Shown here one piece after another: positions 1-15,062 of a DNA stretch of 15,062 nt. The stretch lies in assembly GCA_026770585.1 (NCBI GenBank), contig MU646732.1, positions 33,112-48,173 on the forward strand, written 5' to 3'. A program made the position numbers and the translations under genes. Each line of letters starts with the position of its first letter. Position 1 is the stretch's first letter. The DNA comes from Baffinella frigidus. Taxonomy: Eukaryota; Cryptophyceae; Cryptomonadales; Baffinellaceae. Below the pieces are notes generated by a model, which had not been told where the DNA came from, made no database searches, and saw only the letters and a list, made by a program, of their open reading frames with translations.

Positions 1-14557
<14,557 letters not shown>

Positions 14558-14645
14558 CTAGGGTTTGGGGTTTGGGGTTTGGGGTTTGGGGTTTGGGGTT
14601 TGGGGTGTAGGGGTTCACCGTTTGTGTTTACGGTTTATGGTTTAT
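14558..14645. repeat. TTTGGGG array at exon 1 acceptor
   Basis: GGGTTTGGGGTTTGGGGTTT continues for about seven heptamers, then decays. In gene sense CCCCAAACCCTAG runs directly into exon 1. Confidence 0.92.
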
Positions 14646-14666
14646 GGATAATTGTTGGTTGTTGGT

Positions 14667-14706
14667 CACGTACAGCTCCTCGCTCTCCAGCACGGGTGCG
14701 TCGTAC
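14667..14706 (-). pseudogene. Partial copy of exon 1
   Basis: The minus strand encodes [13 protein letters not shown], identical to the middle of exon 1 at protein level. It has neither acceptor nor donor. Confidence 0.85.
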
Positions 14707-14832
14707 CGGGATCTCAGCGAAGGAAGAGTGACTCTCTTGTTCAGCGGGTGTGTTGAAGGGGTGTGGTGAAGACAGTAGTTGTGTTTAGGGTCGTAGCGAA
14801 CCCTCCACCCGCGTCACCTGCGTCACGCGCCG

Positions 14833-14937
14833 CCACTTAGCAGCCACCAGGGGCTTCACGGATACAGTCCATCTAAACGATATGTAATCGAATCTTATCC
14901 ATTTACATTGGATCCTAACCGCGTTTCCCCCGGATAT
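14833..14937. mobile_element. Family G element, copy 3 (right end missing)
   Basis: CCACTTAGCAGCCACCAGGG, TTCACGGATACAGTCCATCT and AATCTTATCCATTTACATTG match copies 1 and 2. It lies between two partial copies of exon 1. Confidence 0.78.
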
Positions 14938-15012
14938 CGACGTGCGCACGTGCAACTCCTCGCTCCCCAGCACGGGTGCGTCGTTCTCCTCGAAACCGTA
15001 CACCCGCGCCAC
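14938..15012 (-). pseudogene. Copy of exon 1 5' part with acceptor
   Basis: After AAAG the minus strand encodes [20 protein letters not shown] and HVRTS, with changes E-to-G and Y-to-N or H. It then breaks into the truncated family G element. A shorter VTRV-like remnant lies near 14795-14815. Confidence 0.85.
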
Positions 15013-15062
15013 CTTTGGTTTGGGGTTTGGGGTTTGGGGTTTGGGGTTTGGGGTTTGGGGTT
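15013..15062. repeat. TTTGGGG array at right edge
   Basis: About seven heptamers, running out of the window. It sits upstream (gene sense) of the exon 1 copy, as the 14558 array does for exon 1. Confidence 0.92.

Noticed and set aside
14667-15012. Mutually exclusive alternative versions of exon 1
   Set aside because: The copies lack a donor, stop part-way through the exon and carry decay changes; one breaks into a transposable element.
15013-15062. Chromosome end (true telomere)
   Set aside because: Short arrays of mixed TTTAGGG/TTTGGGG recur through the window and lie inside a gene; none is long or uniform.

Overview
This window is eukaryotic nuclear DNA that lies almost entirely inside one intron-rich gene on the minus strand. 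The gene encodes a histidyl-tRNA synthetase (HisRS) of the plant/algal organellar type. No long open reading frame shows it. It appears only when twelve short exons (about 43 to 120 nt each) are read on the minus strand and joined. The first eleven (14557 down to 2375) join in phase at every junction into 295 uninterrupted codons plus 2 nt. A twelfth exon at the left edge (68 downward) completes the next codon. In order the exons carry the region after class II motif 1, the LRPE segment, motif 2 (WRYER...REHYQWN), the insertion domain, the HisRS-specific RGLAYYTG signature, the GGGRYD segment, the motif 3 region (GFGFGDAVIVELL), and the start of the linker to the anticodon-binding domain. The start codon and any transit peptide lie beyond position 15062. 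The anticodon-binding domain lies beyond position 1 or is missing.

Exons make up about 6% of the window. The rest is intron sequence packed with three kinds of repeat. (1) Degenerate TTTAGGG-type arrays (CCCTAAA in the sense of the gene), which often sit directly upstream of 3' splice sites. (2) Many small foldback or MITE-like elements in at least five families, each recurring in several introns. (3) Partial copies of the exons themselves, usually one exon edge with its splice site, scattered in the adjacent introns. About nine of the twelve exons have such copies. This is the most unusual feature of the window.

Layout, right to left in the direction of transcription: 15062-14558, telomere-like arrays and exon 1 copies; exon 1 (14557-14441); intron 1 with hairpins and an (AT)n tract; exon 2 (13392-13327); exon 3 (12938-12894); intron 3 with hairpin elements and a CTT tract; exon 4 (11435-11343), with a MITE against its acceptor; intron 4 with a 151-bp palindrome; exon 5 (9725-9654); exon 6 (9029-8971); exon 7 (8041-7982), with an apparent GC donor; intron 7 with an exact 25-bp tandem array and two stop-ending copies of exon 8; exon 8 (6740-6629); intron 8 with nested foldbacks; exon 9 (4700-4581); exon 10 (3376-3334); exon 11 (2474-2375); intron 11 with exon 11 echoes, MITEs and a satellite; exon 12 (68 to the left edge).

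Organism: the HisRS subtype, the TTTAGGG-type heptamers and the repeat-swollen introns suggest a photosynthetic protist such as a haptophyte, dinoflagellate, pelagophyte or other alga. The sequence alone does not decide which. No second gene, RNA gene, promoter, CRISPR array or prokaryotic signal was recognised.
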